Source: an uncultured Prevotella sp. (GTDB taxonomy: Bacteria; Bacteroidota; Bacteroidia; Bacteroidales; Bacteroidaceae). From it: 6,758 nucleotides of DNA. Under the pieces are notes generated by a model. The model did not search any database. It worked only from the letters and a program-made list of their open reading frames with translations, and was not told the origin of the DNA. Position 1 is the stretch's first letter. Each line of letters begins with the position of its first letter. Of the stretch, positions 6,461 to 6,758 are shown one piece after another. The translations under genes were made by a program, and so were the position numbers. The stretch spans positions 1-6,758 of the forward strand of contig CAKQFW010000115.1 of assembly GCA_934230965.1 (NCBI GenBank), given 5' to 3'.

Positions 6461-6758
6461 TTAGTCGATGTCGGCAATGTGCTGCAGGTTGGCGTCTTGC
6501 CAAAGGGTGTCGAGGTCGTAAAACTGGCGTGCCTCGGGTAAGAAGATGTGTACCATCACGTCGACAAAGTCGATGGCTACCCATTGGTCGGTGCCCAAGC
6601 CCACTACGTTTACGGGCTTCTCTTTCAGTTCAATGCGCATGGTGTCGCCCACCGACTCGGCAATGGCCTCTACCTGTGCGGGCGAGTTGCCTTCGCAGAT
6701 GATGAAATAGGCGGCTATGGCGCCATCGATGCCGCGCAGGTCGGCCACGGTTATGTTC
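6461..6758 (-). CDS. rsfS: Ribosomal silencing factor RsfS (5' end beyond the window)
   Basis: RsfS (YbeB/Iojap family) binds ribosomal protein uL14 on the 50S subunit and blocks joining with 30S, shutting down translation in starvation or stationary phase. The last 98 residues are present, ending at TAA 6461-6463. They begin NITVADLRGIDGAIAAYFII and include CEGNSPAQVEAIAE, then G-T-D-Q-W-V-A-I-D-F-V-D-V-M-V-H-I-F near the middle and the C-terminal RQFYDLDTLW typical of the family. The valine codon GTG at 6746-6748 could be read as a start, but the preceding in-frame NIT matches the conserved strand before ADL, so the gene enters from the right edge and lacks roughly 15-25 N-terminal residues here. 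It is the first visible gene of the rsfS-ftsH-cdsA run, an order I recall as common in Bacteroidota. Confidence 0.94.
   Translation of the reverse strand, partial: NITVADLRGIDGAIAAYFIICEGNSPAQVEAIAESVGDTMRIELKEKPVNVVGLGTDQWVAIDFVDVMVHIFLPEARQFYDLDTLWQDANLQHIADID

Overview
The window reads as an ordinary chromosomal housekeeping segment of a Bacteroidota bacterium, most likely a Bacteroidales member of the Prevotella type. Three things point there: TAnnTTTG boxes of the Bacteroidetes primary sigma factor in the one clear divergent promoter region, weak or absent Shine-Dalgarno sequences before several genes, and the gene sets surE-lpxB and rsfS-ftsH-cdsA, which I recall as common in this phylum. 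The genus is an inference; no rRNA or marker search was possible.

Layout: a minus-strand parA (chromosome partitioning ATPase) runs off the left edge (1-561). A 116-bp divergent intergenic region (562-677) separates it from a plus-strand run: surE (678-1448), lpxB (1477-2634) and, after a 97-bp gap, a small nitroreductase-family gene (2732-3256). A 19-bp-stem hairpin with U-tracts on both sides (3280-3330) closes this run and also the convergent minus-strand run, which reads rsfS (entering from the right edge, 6461-6758), a 141-bp structured leader, ftsH (4235-6319) and cdsA (3355-4218). No gap without a gene exceeds 141 bp.

Functionally, lpxB makes the lipid A disaccharide, cdsA makes CDP-diacylglycerol for all phospholipids, and ftsH is the membrane AAA+ zinc protease that in E. 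coli balances these two lipid pathways by degrading LpxC. The window therefore mixes envelope-lipid synthesis and its quality control with nucleotide dephosphorylation (surE), ribosome silencing (rsfS), chromosome segregation (parA) and a flavin redox enzyme. All seven genes look intact within the window and carry their family motifs. I saw no mobile element, CRISPR array, tRNA, rRNA or sign of recent transfer, and no strong candidate for a new system. The most interesting non-coding items are the paired divergent promoters and the tandem inverted repeats ahead of ftsH. Three starts were chosen against longer reading frames: surE at 678, cdsA at 4218 and ftsH at 6319.
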